DNA of 47,985 bases from an uncultured Oscillospiraceae bacterium (GTDB lineage Bacteria; Bacillota; Clostridia; Oscillospirales; Ruminococcaceae): positions 1 to 47,985 of the forward strand of contig USBC01000001.1 in the NCBI GenBank assembly GCA_900552845.1, written 5' to 3'. The notes below the pieces were generated by a model. It was given only the letters and a program-made list of their open reading frames with translations. It made no database searches and had not been told where the DNA came from. The first letter of the stretch is position 1. Each line of letters starts with the position of its first letter. The translations under genes and the position numbers were made by a program. Positions 14,318 through 23,897 of the stretch are shown here, piece after piece.

Positions 14318-16723
14318 TTATTTCGCCACGATATTGTAGAGCTTCCCCTTAACATAGATTTCTTTGAGAACGGTCTTGCCCTCCAATGCCGCTTTGACGC
14401 TGTCATTTGCCATCACCAAAGACTTCACCGATTCCTCGGTACTATCTGAGGGGATCATCAGACGTGCCTTGATCTTGCCGCTTACCTGCACCGCGATCTC
14501 CACATCGGCGTCCACGCACTTGGCAGGGTCATATTCGGGCCACTTCGTCTTCGCCAGCATCTCCTTGCCGCCGATGGCTTCATTGATCTCCTCGGTAATA
14601 TGCGGTGCAAAGGGATTGAGCAGGGTGATGAAGGTCATCAGCTCTCCGCGGGTCACGCTGCCCTTATCATAGATCTCATTCAGCACACTCATCATTGCGG
14701 CGATGGCGGTATTGCACTTCAGCCCCTCGATATCCTCGCTGACCTTCTTGATCAGCTTATGGAAGCTGCCCTCCAGTTCTGCGGAATAGCCGTCCTCCTG
14801 CGTCATCATGTCGGTCAATGCTGCCACTCGCTCCAGGAATCGCTTACTGCCTTTGATGGACGAGGTGTTCCACGGCGCAGTCTTTTCAAAGTCGCCGATG
14901 AACATTTCGTACATTCTCAGGGTATCAGCACCGTACTGGGCGATAACGTCATCAGGATTGACGACATTGCCGCGGGATTTACTCATCTTCTCACCGTTTT
15001 CGCCCAGTATCATACCGTGGCTGGTACGCTTGGCATACGGCTCCTTGCAGGAGACCACGCCGATATCATACAGGAACTTGTGCCAGAAGCGAGAATACAG
15101 AAGATGCAATGTGGTGTGCTCCATACCGCCGTTATACCAGTCTACCGGCATCCAGTAGTCCAGCGCCTCCTTGGCAGCCAGTGCATTGGCATTGTGCGGG
15201 TCACAGTAGCGCAGGAAATACCACGAGGAGCCCGCCCACTGGGGCATTGTATCGGTCTCCCGCTCGGCAGGTCCGCCGCAGCAGGGACAGGTGGTTTTTA
15301 CCCAGTCAGTCAGCTTTGCCAGCGGGGATTCCCCGTTATCGGTCGGCTCATAGCTTTCCACCTCCGGCAGGCGCAGCGGCAGCTCGCTTTCGGGAATCGC
15401 CACCCAGCCGCACTTGGGGCAGTTCACCAGCGGGATCGGCTCGCCCCAATAGCGCTGCCGAGAGAACACCCAGTCGCGCAGCTTGTAGTTCACCTTTGTC
15501 TCGCCCTTCTTCTGCTCCTCCAGCCACTTAACGATGGCTTTCTTGGCATCTTCCACGGTCATGCCGTCCAAAAATCCGGAGTTGACCATGATGCCGGTGG
15601 CGCAGTCGGTAAAGGCTTCCTTTTCCACATCGCCGCCCTTTACCACCTCAATGATAGGCAGTCCGAATTTCTTGGCAAACTCCCAGTCACGGGTATCATG
15701 TCCGGGTACCGCCATAATAGCGCCGGTACCGTAGCTCATCAAAACATAATCCGAAATGAAGATGGGAATCTCCTTGCCATTGACAGGGTTGATGGCGGCA
15801 ACGCCAGCCAGCCGCACACCGGTCTTGTCCTTTGCCATCTCGGTGCGTTCAAAGTCGGACTTGCGGGCGGAGACCTCCTGATAGGTACGGATCTCCTCCA
15901 TATTTCCGATGCGGTCAGCCCACTTTTCAATATAGGGGTGCTCCGGCGACATAACCATGTAGGTTGCGCCAAATAGCGTATCGGGGCGGGTGGTGTAGAT
16001 TTTCAGCTTATCGCCGCCGGTGGTATCAAACTCCACCTCGGCGCCGGTGGAACGTCCGATCCAGTTGATCTGGGAGGTTTTAACGCGTTCCAGATAGTTC
16101 ACATCGGAAAGGTCATCAATAAGCCGCTGTGCATAGGCGGTGATCTTCAGCATCCACTGGCTCTTTACCTTGTGAATGACCTCACTGCCACAGCGCTCGC
16201 ACACGCCGTTTACCACTTCCTCGTTTGCCAGCACGCACTTGCAGCTGGTACACCAGTTAACGGACATTTCCTTCTTATATGCCAGACCTTTTTTGAAAAG
16301 CTGCAGGAAGATCCACTGGGTCCACTTGTAGTAGGCAGGGTCGGTGGTATTCACTTCCCGGTCCCAATCGAAGGAAAGTCCCAAACTTTGCAGCTGCGCC
16401 TTAAAGTGCGCCACATTCTGCGCCGTTACGATCTCCGGGTGGATGTGGTTCTTGATGGCAAAATTCTCGGTGGGCAAGCCGAAGGCGTCCCAGCCCATGG
16501 GATACAGCACATTATAGCCTTGCATACGGCGTTTTCTTGCCACAATATCCAAGGCGGTGTAGGAACGCGGGTGTCCCACGTGCAGTCCCTGACCGGAGGG
16601 GTACGGAAACTCCACCAGCGCATAATACTTCGGCTTGGTATAGTCATTTTCGGCATGGAATACATGAGATTCCGCCCACTTCTTTTGCCATTTCGGTTCA
16701 ATTTCCTTAAATTCGTGTTTCAA
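14318..16723 (-). CDS. leuS: Leucyl-tRNA synthetase
   Basis: 801 residues. Class I synthetase: the HIGH-like motif is in GLHVGHPRSYT (48-51) and the KMSKS loop in GEKMSKSRGNVV; zinc-like CPKCGW and CPCCGG are in the middle, and the editing domain contains TTRPDTLFGATYM with AVPGHDTRDWEFA. It charges tRNA-Leu. Start is TTG at 16723, with AGGGAGGA 7 bases away; there is no nearer ATG. It ends the long operon from smc, 50 bases after rsfS. No T-box leader was seen, fitting its internal position. Confidence 0.97.
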   Translation of the reverse strand: MKHEFKEIEPKWQKKWAESHVFHAENDYTKPKYYALVEFPYPSGQGLHVGHPRSYTALDIVARKRRMQGYNVLYPMGWDAFGLPTENFAIKNHIHPEIVTAQNVAHFKAQLQSLGLSFDWDREVNTTDPAYYKWTQWIFLQLFKKGLAYKKEMSVNWCTSCKCVLANEEVVNGVCERCGSEVIHKVKSQWMLKITAYAQRLIDDLSDVNYLERVKTSQINWIGRSTGAEVEFDTTGGDKLKIYTTRPDTLFGATYMVMSPEHPYIEKWADRIGNMEEIRTYQEVSARKSDFERTEMAKDKTGVRLAGVAAINPVNGKEIPIFISDYVLMSYGTGAIMAVPGHDTRDWEFAKKFGLPIIEVVKGGDVEKEAFTDCATGIMVNSGFLDGMTVEDAKKAIVKWLEEQKKGETKVNYKLRDWVFSRQRYWGEPIPLVNCPKCGWVAIPESELPLRLPEVESYEPTDNGESPLAKLTDWVKTTCPCCGGPAERETDTMPQWAGSSWYFLRYCDPHNANALAAKEALDYWMPVDWYNGGMEHTTLHLLYSRFWHKFLYDIGVVSCKEPYAKRTSHGMILGENGEKMSKSRGNVVNPDDVIAQYGADTLRMYEMFIGDFEKTAPWNTSSIKGSKRFLERVAALTDMMTQEDGYSAELEGSFHKLIKKVSEDIEGLKCNTAIAAMMSVLNEIYDKGSVTRGELMTFITLLNPFAPHITEEINEAIGGKEMLAKTKWPEYDPAKCVDADVEIAVQVSGKIKARLMIPSDSTEESVKSLVMANDSVKAALEGKTVLKEIYVKGKLYNIVAK

Positions 16724-16773
16724 CGGTCTGTCCTCCCTGCCTCGTTCGGCTTTTTTTATCAAGTTTATGGCTG

Positions 16774-17133
16774 TTATTTTGCTTCGTCAATCAGATCCAG
16801 CGGCACACGGGGCGCATCTGCCCACACACGGTCAATGCTGTAAAAATTGCGGGTCTCGGCATAGAAGATATGCACAATGACATCACGGTAATCCATCAGG
16901 ATCCACTGGGCGGAGCTTCGTCCCTCGATGCGCTTTGGCTCGATGCCCTGCCGCCCCAAATAGTCGTCCAGATCCTCGCACAGCGATTTGACCAGCGTGG
17001 TATTACCGGCAGTCGCCACTACAAAATAATCTCCGATGGTCGTCAGCTCCCCGATCTGAATTACCTCCAGATCTGTCGCTTTCTTGCTGTCCAAAAATTT
17101 TGCGATAGAAAGAGCAAGTTCCTTGGAATTCAT
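16774..17133 (-). CDS. rsfS: Ribosome silencing factor RsfS
   Basis: 119 residues. Family pattern: IGELTTIGDYFVVATAGNTT, then EGRSSAQWILMDYRDVIVHIF and FYSIDRVWADAPRV. RsfS binds L14 of the 50S subunit and stops it from joining the 30S in starving cells. It overlaps yqeK by 4 bases (ATGA) as in many Firmicutes. Confidence 0.95.
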   Translation of the reverse strand: MNSKELALSIAKFLDSKKATDLEVIQIGELTTIGDYFVVATAGNTTLVKSLCEDLDDYLGRQGIEPKRIEGRSSAQWILMDYRDVIVHIFYAETRNFYSIDRVWADAPRVPLDLIDEAK

Positions 17134-17705
17134 ACTTTTTCCTCCTTGCAGATTTTAACAAATTCGTTGTATGCCTGCCAGCTCTCGCAGCAGACAGCGC
17201 ATTTTTTACGGATCAGCCTGCCGATGGTATAGCACAGTGCATACAGCATTGCTCCGTCCAGAGATTGCTCTGTCCGGCGTCTCATTTCCTCCACATCTGG
17301 GTAGTGCCGCCCCTCCTCGGTCAGATCCGCCAGATACACGATCTTCTCCAGCCGGCTCATGCCGGCGCGCGCCACAGTATGATACCGCACCGCATTTTCA
17401 ATGTCCTTATCGTGCACCCCGTAGCGTCCCAGTATCTCCGCCGCAGCAAAGCCATGGATCAACTGCGGCTGCTCCCGAAAATCAATATCGGTCATTATAG
17501 CACTTTGCCTCATGATTTGCAACGTTTCCTCCAGAGGCATTTCCTTGCAGCAATCGTGCAGGATTCCGGCAACTGCCGCCTTTTCGGGGTCTTCTCCCCA
17601 ACGGCGTGCCAGACGCTCAGCCTCCCGCTCCACCCCCAGGGAGTGCCGGTAGCGTTCCTCGCTCATCAGTGGGCGGATTGCCCTGCGCATTTCTTCACGA
17701 GTCAT
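17130..17705 (-). CDS. yqeK: HD-domain Ap4A hydrolase YqeK
   Basis: 191 residues from ATG at 17705 (GGGGAG ribosome site). HD motif: RHSLGVEREAERLA, GILHDCCKEMP with the His-Asp pair, HGFAAAEILGRYGV, AVRYHTVARAGMS, and VYLADLTE. YqeK is a symmetrical diadenosine tetraphosphatase that splits Ap4A into ADP and probably limits this alarmone. It overlaps the end of nadD by 11 bases, the standard nadD-yqeK-rsfS order. Confidence 0.93.
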   Translation of the reverse strand: MTREEMRRAIRPLMSEERYRHSLGVEREAERLARRWGEDPEKAAVAGILHDCCKEMPLEETLQIMRQSAIMTDIDFREQPQLIHGFAAAEILGRYGVHDKDIENAVRYHTVARAGMSRLEKIVYLADLTEEGRHYPDVEEMRRRTEQSLDGAMLYALCYTIGRLIRKKCAVCCESWQAYNEFVKICKEEKV

Positions 17706-18309
17706 GGCGCTCCCCCTTATACAGTCCATGGGCGGCGATATATTCCTCTACTGCGGGGGGCAGTTCATCGCAATGCTCTCCGGCATGCAGCTTTTCACGT
17801 ATTTCGGTGGAGGAAACCACCCGCACCGCATTATCCAGAAAGATAGTCAGGACGCCTTCTCTTGCCAGCAGGCGTGCGGCGCGGTACAGCGCCTCTTTAT
17901 CGTCCGGCTCCCGGCTGGCAACCGCCAGCGTACACATTCTGCCCAAAGCCCGCCATTCCCGCCACGCAGTAAATGTCAGGTAGTTATCCGTCCCCATGAC
18001 GAGATAAAAATCGTCCTTCGGATACATCTCCCGCATGTGCCTCAAGGTGTCAATGGAATAGCTGACACCGCCGCAGGTCAGTTCATAATCGTCTGCTATG
18101 GCGCCCTGCAGCTCCCTCACTGCCAAACGGCACATTTCCAGCCTATCCTCCCCTGCCGCCAAATCCGGGGTCGCCTTGTGCGGTGGGATAAAGGTCGGAA
18201 TCACATGCAGGCAGTCCAGACGAAGCTGCTTGATTGCCTGACGGCACACCTCCACATGACCCATGTGGATCGGGTTAAAGGTACCGCCGTAAAAACCGAT
18301 TCTTGCCAC
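17695..18309 (-). CDS. nadD: Nicotinate-nucleotide adenylyltransferase
   Basis: 204 residues. The nucleotidyltransferase motif GGTFNPIHMGHVEV at the N-terminus (with the two His) and SSTEIREKL near the C-terminus bind ATP; IPTFIPPHKATPD and MGTDNYLTFTAW are also typical. NadD makes NaAD from NaMN and ATP, the central step of NAD synthesis, relevant here because the Rnf complex reduces NAD. 15 bases after yhbY. Confidence 0.96.
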   Translation of the reverse strand: MARIGFYGGTFNPIHMGHVEVCRQAIKQLRLDCLHVIPTFIPPHKATPDLAAGEDRLEMCRLAVRELQGAIADDYELTCGGVSYSIDTLRHMREMYPKDDFYLVMGTDNYLTFTAWREWRALGRMCTLAVASREPDDKEALYRAARLLAREGVLTIFLDNAVRVVSSTEIREKLHAGEHCDELPPAVEEYIAAHGLYKGERHDS

Positions 18310-18324
18310 TTCTCTCTCCTCCCG

Positions 18325-18615
18325 TTACCGCAGCTCAATGATGGTCTTTTCGGGATTTTTGCGGTATAGTGTCACCTTGCGTCCCACAACCTGCACCACT
18401 TCGGCGCCGGTTGCTTCCGCCAGGATTGCCGCCATCTCCCTGGGAGATTCCGGTGCGGTCTCCAGCACCGTCAGCTTGATCAGTTCACGGGCAGTCAATG
18501 CATCGTCCACCTGCTTTTGCAGGGTATCTCCCATGCCGTTTTTTCCCACCTGCAGAATTGCCTCCACGGTGTTGGCATAGGAGCGCAGCTTAGCTCTTGT
18601 TTTGGAATCCATCAT
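18325..18615 (-). CDS. yhbY: YhbY, CRM-domain RNA-binding protein
   Basis: 96 residues, all one CRM domain: KLRSYANTVEAILQVGKNG (the GxxG-type loop), DALTARELIKLTVLE, and VQVVGRKVTLYRKNPEK at the end. YhbY binds the pre-50S ribosome. Start is the first of two ATGs, with GGAG ten bases upstream. In Firmicutes it normally precedes nadD, as here. Confidence 0.94.
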   Translation of the reverse strand: MMDSKTRAKLRSYANTVEAILQVGKNGMGDTLQKQVDDALTARELIKLTVLETAPESPREMAAILAEATGAEVVQVVGRKVTLYRKNPEKTIIELR

Positions 18616-18620
18616 ATTGT

Positions 18621-19214
18621 TTATTCTCCTTCTTTTCTGTCCTTCATCTTCTTATACAGCGCCGTCAGCGCACGTCCGCGGTGACTGATAGCGTCCTTGG
18701 CGGGACCGTCCAGCTCTGCAAAGCTGTGTTCTCCCACCATAAACAAGGGGTCATAGCCAAATCCGTTCTCTCCGTGCAGCCGATGGGCAATGGTTCCCTC
18801 GCAGGTACCCTCACACTGAACAATATCATCTTCTCCGAACACGACGCAGATAGCACAGACAAACCGTGCCGTGCGCTTTTCATCGGGGACATTTTCCATC
18901 TCCCGCAGGAGCTTTTCGTTGTTATCAGCGGAATTGTGCCCTTCGCCGGCATAGCGGGCGGAATATACCCCAGGCGCTCCGTCCAGCGCATCAACGCACA
19001 AGCCGGAGTCATCTGCTACAGTGGGCAGTCCGGTCACACGGTAGATCCCCATTGCCTTGAGATAGGCGTTTTCGGCAAAGGTCGTGCCGGTTTCCTCAAT
19101 TTCAAGGTCCGGACAAATTGTGTCCTGCGGCAGGATCTCCCACCCCAACGGCAAAAGGATCCGGCGGAACTCCTCCACCTTGTGCTTATTTTTACTTGCC
19201 AGTATCAGCTTCAT
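18621..19214 (-). CDS. rdgB: XTP/dITP diphosphatase (RdgB/HAM1)
   Basis: 197 residues. Starts MKLILASKNKHKVEEFRRIL, the SxNxxK motif; then ETGTTFAENAYLKA, ADDSGLCVDALDGAPGVYSA and GFGYDPLFMVGE, and the end SHRGRALTAL. The enzyme clears XTP, ITP and dITP to prevent their use by polymerases. Its start overlaps ftsY by 4 bases, and yhbY starts 5 bases after its stop. Confidence 0.96.
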   Translation of the reverse strand: MKLILASKNKHKVEEFRRILLPLGWEILPQDTICPDLEIEETGTTFAENAYLKAMGIYRVTGLPTVADDSGLCVDALDGAPGVYSARYAGEGHNSADNNEKLLREMENVPDEKRTARFVCAICVVFGEDDIVQCEGTCEGTIAHRLHGENGFGYDPLFMVGEHSFAELDGPAKDAISHRGRALTALYKKMKDRKEGE

Positions 19215-20119
19215 GCTTCTTCCTCGTCCAACAGCAGAGCGCGGGCAAAGTCGGCGGCACTAAACGGTGTCAGATCGCCGATGCTTTCGCCGGTTCCTAC
19301 AAACTTGATGGGCAACCCCAGTTGATCGCGAATGGCAATTGCCACACCGCCCTTGGCAGTGCCGTCCAGCTTGGTCAAAATAATGCCGGTCACACCGCAG
19401 GCAGCAGCAAATTCCCGTGCCTGATTCAAACCGTTTTGTCCGGTGGTGGCGTCCAGCACCAACAGCGTTTCCCTGCTGCAGCCGGGCGCTTCGCGCTCCA
19501 GCACGCGGTCGATCTTTGCCAGCTCCTCCATCAGGTTCTTCTTGGTATGCAGGCGTCCCGCCGTATCGCAGATCAGCACATCGACATTTCTCGCCTTTGC
19601 AGCTGTGATACTGTCATACACCACAGCGGCAGGGTCGGCGCCCTCGGCATGCTTTATCATTTGGCAGCCCACACGGTCAGCCCACACGCCCAGCTGCTCT
19701 CCGGCAGCCGCACGGAAGGTATCCGCTGCGCCCAGCAGCACCTTTTTGCCCTGCCCCTGCAGCCAGTACGCCAGCTTGCCGATGGAAGTGGTCTTTCCCA
19801 CGCCGTTGACGCCCACTACCAGCACTACACTGGGCTTGGTCTCGGTCACCAGCGGCTCATCCGGCTCCATCAGCTCGGTTACGATCTCGCATAGGTTCTC
19901 CCGCAGCTCGGCAGAATCAATGCTCCGGTGCCTGATCCGTTCGCCCAGCTTGGAGCAGATCTTTCCCGCCGTCGTCACACCGACATCGGCAAGGATCAGA
20001 ATCTCCTCCAGCTCCTCCAGCGTGTCGGCGGTAATCTTGCCGGAGAAATTATCCAGTTCCAGGCTCAGGTTCTGTTTTGTTTTCTTTACGCTTTTGCGAA
20101 AAATATCAAAAAATCCCAT
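19211..20119 (-). CDS. ftsY: Signal recognition particle receptor FtsY
   Basis: 302 residues, a short FtsY without the acidic A-domain of E. coli. The N helices (residues 1-90) lead to the G domain: GVNGVGKTTSIGKLA (G1), DTFRAAAGEQL, DTAGRLHTK (G3), LTKLDGTAKGG (G4), and GTGESIGDLTPF. It binds Ffh and SecYEG at the membrane to deliver nascent membrane proteins. It follows smc after 9 bases. Confidence 0.97.
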   Translation of the reverse strand: MGFFDIFRKSVKKTKQNLSLELDNFSGKITADTLEELEEILILADVGVTTAGKICSKLGERIRHRSIDSAELRENLCEIVTELMEPDEPLVTETKPSVVLVVGVNGVGKTTSIGKLAYWLQGQGKKVLLGAADTFRAAAGEQLGVWADRVGCQMIKHAEGADPAAVVYDSITAAKARNVDVLICDTAGRLHTKKNLMEELAKIDRVLEREAPGCSRETLLVLDATTGQNGLNQAREFAAACGVTGIILTKLDGTAKGGVAIAIRDQLGLPIKFVGTGESIGDLTPFSAADFARALLLDEEEA

Positions 20120-20128
20120 TGGTTCTCC

Positions 20129-23100
20129 TTAGCTCAGGCTCTTGCCGAATTTCTTTTCCATCTCCGTCACGTCCAGCCGCAGCAGCTTGGAGATGCCTTC
20201 CTCCTCCATGGTAACGCCGTACAGCACATCGCCCTGCTCCATGGTGCCGCGGCGATGGGTGATTGAGATAAACTGGGTATGATCGGTCATTCGGTGCAGA
20301 TAGGCGGCAAATTTACCGACATTTACATCGTCCAGCGCCGCCTCGATCTCATCAATGAGGACAAACGGTGCAGGATTGACCCGAAGAATGGCAAAATAAA
20401 TGCAGATTGCCACAAATGCCTGCTCGCCGCCGGATAGAGCAGATAGATTTTTTATGATCTTTCCGGGCGGCTGCACGATGATCTCGATGCCCGTTTCCAA
20501 AGGGTCGGTTGCATCGGTCAGGCGCAGCTCGGCGTGTCCGCCGCCGAACAGCTCGCGAAAGATCTCTCCGAAGTGCCGGTTGATGCCGGCAAACCGCTCG
20601 GTAAAGATGGCGCTCATCTGGGCGGAAAGCTCGGTGATCAGGCGGGTCAGCTCTTTCTTGGCGTTTTCGGCGTCATCTATCTGCTCTTTCATAAAGCGAT
20701 AGCGCCCGCTCACTTCCTCGTATTCCTCAATCGCCGCTACATTCACGGCGCCCAACCCGCGGATTCGTCCGCGCAGCTCGGAAAGCCGCTTCTGCGCTGC
20801 CGGAATATCCTCCAGCACGATCGCCTTTTCCGCCGCCTCGCTGCGGGTCAGCTCATATTCCTCCCACATCTTTGTGCTGATGTTGTTTTGCTGATCCTGC
20901 ATATCAGCGCTCTTTTCCTGCAGGCGGATCAGCTCGTTGGCTGCCGCCTCCCGCTTGGAAATAACATCGCTGCTTTCACGGTTCAGGGTATTTCTGCGTG
21001 CCTCCAGCCGGTCGCGCTGCTCGTCCGCCTCTTTAATATCCCGGCGCAGCGTTTCGATTTCGCTGCTTCCACTTTGGGCGCCGGCATTTATTTCCTCTAT
21101 CTCCGCCATGATGGCAGCGTTCTCGGCAATCAAGTGCTCCTGCCGCTGCCGCAGCTCGGCCAGCGCAGCCTCGCCGCCCTTCTGTTGGTTTTCCATCTGC
21201 TCTATGGCAAGACGAGCAGCCTCGCAGTCCTTTTGCCGCGTAATGTCCTCCATCTGCAAAGCCGTTACCGCTTCTGCCGCCGTGCTCAATTCCGCTGCCA
21301 ACGCTTCGTGTGCCGCAATTCCCTCGGCAGCCAGCTTTGTCAGCCGATCTACCTCCTCGGTCAGCTTAACGACCAACTCGCCGCCGGAAATCTTCTGCCG
21401 GCGAAGCTGCTCCACGCGGGCAGTCAGTTCATCATATTCGCGCAGTGCCTGCTCATTCAGACGCTCCGCTTCCTCCACATTGGCGGCAAGTCGTTTCACC
21501 AGCGTTTCGGCAGAGATCAGATCCTCTCTCGCCGTCTTTTCCTCGGCTTCTACGCCGTCCACCGTTGCTTGAATGGTATCGGTCTCCCGGCGCAGCTCGG
21601 TCAGCTGGGCTTCCAGCTCCTCCGCCTGCCCGCTGTATTTCTTTGCCTCGGCAGTCAGTGCATCGATCTCTCCCCTGCGGGAAAGAATGGAAGCGTTTTT
21701 ATTCACAGAGCCGCCGGTCAAGCTGCCGCCGGCATTCACCACCTGACCGTCCAGCGTTACCGCGCGGTAGCGGTAGCCGTACGCCTTGGCAATGGCGGTC
21801 GCCGCATCAATATCCTCGGTCACAACGGTGCGCCCCAGCAGCGAAGCGACCACCTCGCGGTAACGGTCATCGCACTGCACCAGTTCACTGGCAAGGCCCA
21901 CATAGCCGCCCCGCGCCGCCATGTCGTTCTCTTTTATCGGGTTGGAACGGATATTGGTCAGCGGCAGGAAGGTCGCCCGTCCGGCGCCTTTTTCTTTCAG
22001 GTGCATAATGGCACGCTTTGCCGCACCCTCGTCCTGCACCACAATGTTCTGGATCGCTGCGCCCAGTGCAATCTCCACGGCAGTGGCATACCGGTTCTCG
22101 GTCTTAATCAGGCTGGAGACCGGACCGATAATTCCCCGCAGGGCGCCTGCGCCCGCCTGCTTCATTACAAACTTGACGCTGTTATTAAAGCTCTCATAGT
22201 TCTTTTCCAGATCGGAAAGCACCTGTGCGCGCTGCAGCTTCTCGCCAGCCAGCTTTTCGCAGTTTCTCTGCCGGCTTTCCAGCTCGGCTTGTTTATCGCT
22301 TCGGCTTTTCAGCTTGTACAAATATCCGTTTTTACTGTTCTGCAGGCTTTGCAGGCGTTCCCGCAGCTCATCGGCAAATGTCCGGTGTCCGGTCAATTCC
22401 TCCCGCAGGCGGCTTAGGTGTTCATCTTTGTCCTTAGCCTGTCCCCGCAGCGCCTCCAGCCGGATCACGGTCTCGTCCGCCAGCGTTCCGGCAGTCTCGG
22501 CAGAAAGCTCCGCCTTGTGGATCTGTCCCTGCAGTTCCTCCTTCTGCAGCATCAGCGCGCCCTGCTCGGCGGTCAGCCGGTGCTCCTCCTGCCGCTTTTC
22601 CTCCAAAGCCTTCTGGCTCGCCTCCAGCGTCCGGCGGAGCTCCTCAGCCTCTTTTTTGCAGGTCTCATACCCGCTGCGCAGCATCGTCAGCTTTTCCTCC
22701 GTCTCACCGGCAGAAAGCTCGCTGTCCCCCAGTTCCTTTTTCAACTGGGCTATGGCGACGTCATTGTGCTCGATATTGTTCTGCATGACGGCAGTATCTA
22801 CCTTTGCCTGCGAGATCGCGTCCTCATATTCCTTGATGCGACCACGCTTATGCTCGATGTAGAGGTTCGCGTCCTGTGTCTTTTTCTGGATCTCCTCAAT
22901 CTCCCGTTCGATCTCGTCCAGCCGCTTCTGTGCGGTAGTCTTATCGTTGGCGGCAAGCAGAGTCTTATCCTCCAGCTCCGCCAGCTGCCGTCCCAGCTTT
23001 GCCAGCTGCTCCAACCACAGGCTGATCTCCAGCGACCGTTTCTCCTCAGCAAGCACCAGATACTGCTTTGCCTTTTCGCTCTGCGCCTTCAGAGGGCCTA

Positions 23101-23704
23101 CACGGTCCTCCAGTTCGCCCATGATATCGCGCAGCCGCACCAGATTATCCTCTGCCTGCTGCAGCTTTCTTTCCGCCTCGGTCTTGCGGTAGCGAAACTT
23201 GGAAATTCCCGCGGCTTCCTCAAAGATTTCCCGCCGTTGGGTGCTTTTCGCACTTACGATCTCCGCAATCTTTCCCTGCTCAATGACCGAATAGCCGTCC
23301 CGTCCCAAACCGGTATCCATAAAGGTCTCGTTGATATCCCGCAGGCGCACCGGATTATTATTGATACGATATTCGCTTTCACCGCTTCGGTACAACCGGC
23401 GGGTGATAACCACCTCATCGCTGTCAATTTCAATGCTGCGGTCGGTATTATCAATAAACAGGCTCACCCAGGCAAAGCCGGTCGGCTTACGGGAGACAGA
23501 GCCGCCGAAAATGACGTCCTCCATTTTTGCCCCGCGCAGGCTTTTTACCGACTGCTCGCCGAATACCCACTTGATTGCATCGCTGATATTACTTTTTCCG
23601 CTGCCGTTAGGACCTACTATGACGGTGATCCCGTCATCAAAGGTCAGCTTGGTGCGGTCGGGGAAGGATTTGAATCCCTGCATTTCCACCGCTTTCAGCT
23701 TCAT
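20129..23704 (-). CDS. smc: Chromosome segregation protein SMC
   Basis: 1191 residues, the normal SMC length. Head parts: Walker A VGPNGSGKSNISDAIKW near the start, and signature LSGGEQAFVAICIYFAIL with Walker B VLIDEIEAALDD at the end. Long coiled coils (170-500 and 680-1030) flank the hinge (about 515-640; GIIGPVSSLI, GRATFLPL). SMC forms the ring that loads with ScpAB and arranges the origins. First gene of an eight-gene operon down to leuS. TCAGGAGGAG precedes the ATG. Confidence 0.97.
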   Translation of the reverse strand: MKLKAVEMQGFKSFPDRTKLTFDDGITVIVGPNGSGKSNISDAIKWVFGEQSVKSLRGAKMEDVIFGGSVSRKPTGFAWVSLFIDNTDRSIEIDSDEVVITRRLYRSGESEYRINNNPVRLRDINETFMDTGLGRDGYSVIEQGKIAEIVSAKSTQRREIFEEAAGISKFRYRKTEAERKLQQAEDNLVRLRDIMGELEDRVGPLKAQSEKAKQYLVLAEEKRSLEISLWLEQLAKLGRQLAELEDKTLLAANDKTTAQKRLDEIEREIEEIQKKTQDANLYIEHKRGRIKEYEDAISQAKVDTAVMQNNIEHNDVAIAQLKKELGDSELSAGETEEKLTMLRSGYETCKKEAEELRRTLEASQKALEEKRQEEHRLTAEQGALMLQKEELQGQIHKAELSAETAGTLADETVIRLEALRGQAKDKDEHLSRLREELTGHRTFADELRERLQSLQNSKNGYLYKLKSRSDKQAELESRQRNCEKLAGEKLQRAQVLSDLEKNYESFNNSVKFVMKQAGAGALRGIIGPVSSLIKTENRYATAVEIALGAAIQNIVVQDEGAAKRAIMHLKEKGAGRATFLPLTNIRSNPIKENDMAARGGYVGLASELVQCDDRYREVVASLLGRTVVTEDIDAATAIAKAYGYRYRAVTLDGQVVNAGGSLTGGSVNKNASILSRRGEIDALTAEAKKYSGQAEELEAQLTELRRETDTIQATVDGVEAEEKTAREDLISAETLVKRLAANVEEAERLNEQALREYDELTARVEQLRRQKISGGELVVKLTEEVDRLTKLAAEGIAAHEALAAELSTAAEAVTALQMEDITRQKDCEAARLAIEQMENQQKGGEAALAELRQRQEHLIAENAAIMAEIEEINAGAQSGSSEIETLRRDIKEADEQRDRLEARRNTLNRESSDVISKREAAANELIRLQEKSADMQDQQNNISTKMWEEYELTRSEAAEKAIVLEDIPAAQKRLSELRGRIRGLGAVNVAAIEEYEEVSGRYRFMKEQIDDAENAKKELTRLITELSAQMSAIFTERFAGINRHFGEIFRELFGGGHAELRLTDATDPLETGIEIIVQPPGKIIKNLSALSGGEQAFVAICIYFAILRVNPAPFVLIDEIEAALDDVNVGKFAAYLHRMTDHTQFISITHRRGTMEQGDVLYGVTMEEEGISKLLRLDVTEMEKKFGKSLS

Positions 23705-23767
23705 GGCATCTCCTCCTGATTTTCTCTGTTATCGAAAAGATCGCATACTGACTCACTATAGGGTAAT

Positions 23768-23796
23768 ATTATACTCCTTTTTTGTCCGCTTCACAA
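23768..23796 (-). promoter_or_regulatory. Promoter of the smc-leuS operon
   Basis: TTGTGA at 23791-23796, 17 bases, TATAAT at 23768-23773. It comes after the rnc terminator, so smc is an independent unit. Confidence 0.75.
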
Positions 23797-23833
23797 GAAA
23801 ATCTTTTTTCCCTTATTTGTCGCTGCTGGTTCA

Positions 23834-23883
23834 CAAACAAAAGCAGCCGATACTCCGCGATCTTTTCATCGGAATACCGGCTG
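23834..23883 (-). terminator. Terminator between rnc and smc
   Basis: CAGCCGGTATTCCG and CGGAGTATCGGCTG arms on the minus strand, then CTTTTGTTTG. It separates the dprA-rnc unit from smc. Confidence 0.75.
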
Positions 23884-23897
23884 TTTTTCTTTTTTCC

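Noticed and set aside
20534..22417. Long plus-strand open frame opposite smc
   Set aside because: Antisense reading of the Glu/Lys-rich coiled coil, giving Leu-rich nonsense; no motif or start site.
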